Assembly (NCBI GenBank): GCA_946548895.1 | Contig: CAMNQF010000012.1 | Coordinates: 1 to 64,000 of the forward strand | DNA from: an uncultured bacterium | Lineage (GTDB): Bacteria > Bacillota > Clostridia > Oscillospirales > Oscillospiraceae | Length of the DNA: 64,000 bases | Direction of reading: 5' to 3' | In this document: positions 63,976 to 64,000 of the stretch, one piece after another | Numbering within the stretch: position 1 is the first letter of the stretch | Layout: each line of letters opens with the position of its first letter | Program-made: the position numbers and the translations under genes | The notes under the pieces: generated by a model | Database searches by the model: none | Told to the model about the DNA's origin: nothing | Seen by the model: only the letters and a program-made list of their open reading frames with translations

Positions 63976-64000
63976 CCCTGGGAGATGTTTTGGCTTGAAA

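Overview
The window is a 64-kb piece of a high-GC Firmicutes chromosome carrying the replication-origin neighbourhood. Gene content points to the class Clostridia and most likely to a butyrate-forming gut member of the Oscillospiraceae (Flavonifractor / Lawsonibacter / Intestinimonas type). The reasons are the Bacillus-style dnaA-dnaN-yaaA-recF-remB-gyrB-gyrA order, L27 with a cleavable N-terminal extension plus its protease Prp, a Noc/ParA/ParB set with several parS sites, NfnAB, and a thiolase next to an acyl-CoA:acetate CoA-transferase. The genus is an inference. No rRNA, tRNA, CRISPR array, prophage or classical insertion sequence was seen.

Layout. 1-12.65 kb, mostly minus strand: gap (cut by the left edge), a ClC anion channel (plus strand), a divergent XRE / ribbon-helix-helix regulator pair, obg, a flavodoxin and a sugar acetyltransferase, rplU-prp-rpmA, hemZ and a metallo-hydrolase, then jag-yidC-yidD-rnpA-rpmH. 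12.7-23.3 kb, plus strand: dnaA, the probable oriC spacer, dnaN, yaaA, recF, remB, a PH-domain protein, gyrB, gyrA, rnhA. 23.3-38.9 kb, mostly minus: aspS, hisS, mgsA, minD, rsmG, two unknown genes, serS, a coiled-coil membrane protein, parB, parA, noc, a YitT protein, xpt (plus) and tadA. 39.4-53.4 kb: an AraC regulator, CoA-transferase and thiolase, a P-type ATPase under a yybP-ykoY (manganese) riboswitch, prsA, mfd, pth, prs and an HD protein. 53.6-64 kb, mostly plus: a GntR/ABC exporter operon, an HD hydrolase, a HAD phosphatase (minus), a LysM-G5-M23 peptidase, an unknown membrane protein and nfnA-nfnB.

The genes are mainly core: replication initiation and segregation, tRNA charging, ribosome and membrane-protein biogenesis, DNA repair, and redox/CoA metabolism. 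In related genomes the noc-parA-parB-rsmG block lies on the jag side of oriC. Here it lies beyond gyrA and points toward the origin, which suggests a rearrangement.

The least explained material is between genes. At least four families of short repeats are scattered through the spacers. Family A (3 copies, about 250 bp) has stems with compensatory base changes and looks like a structured RNA or RNA-like element. Family B (about 140 bp) often starts directly at stop codons. Family C (about 110 bp, two hairpins) is found inside tadA as an in-frame insertion and beside aspS together with a duplicated gene tail. Family D is a polypyrimidine hairpin at gene ends. These, with two duplicated gene 3' ends, are the best candidates for something undescribed.
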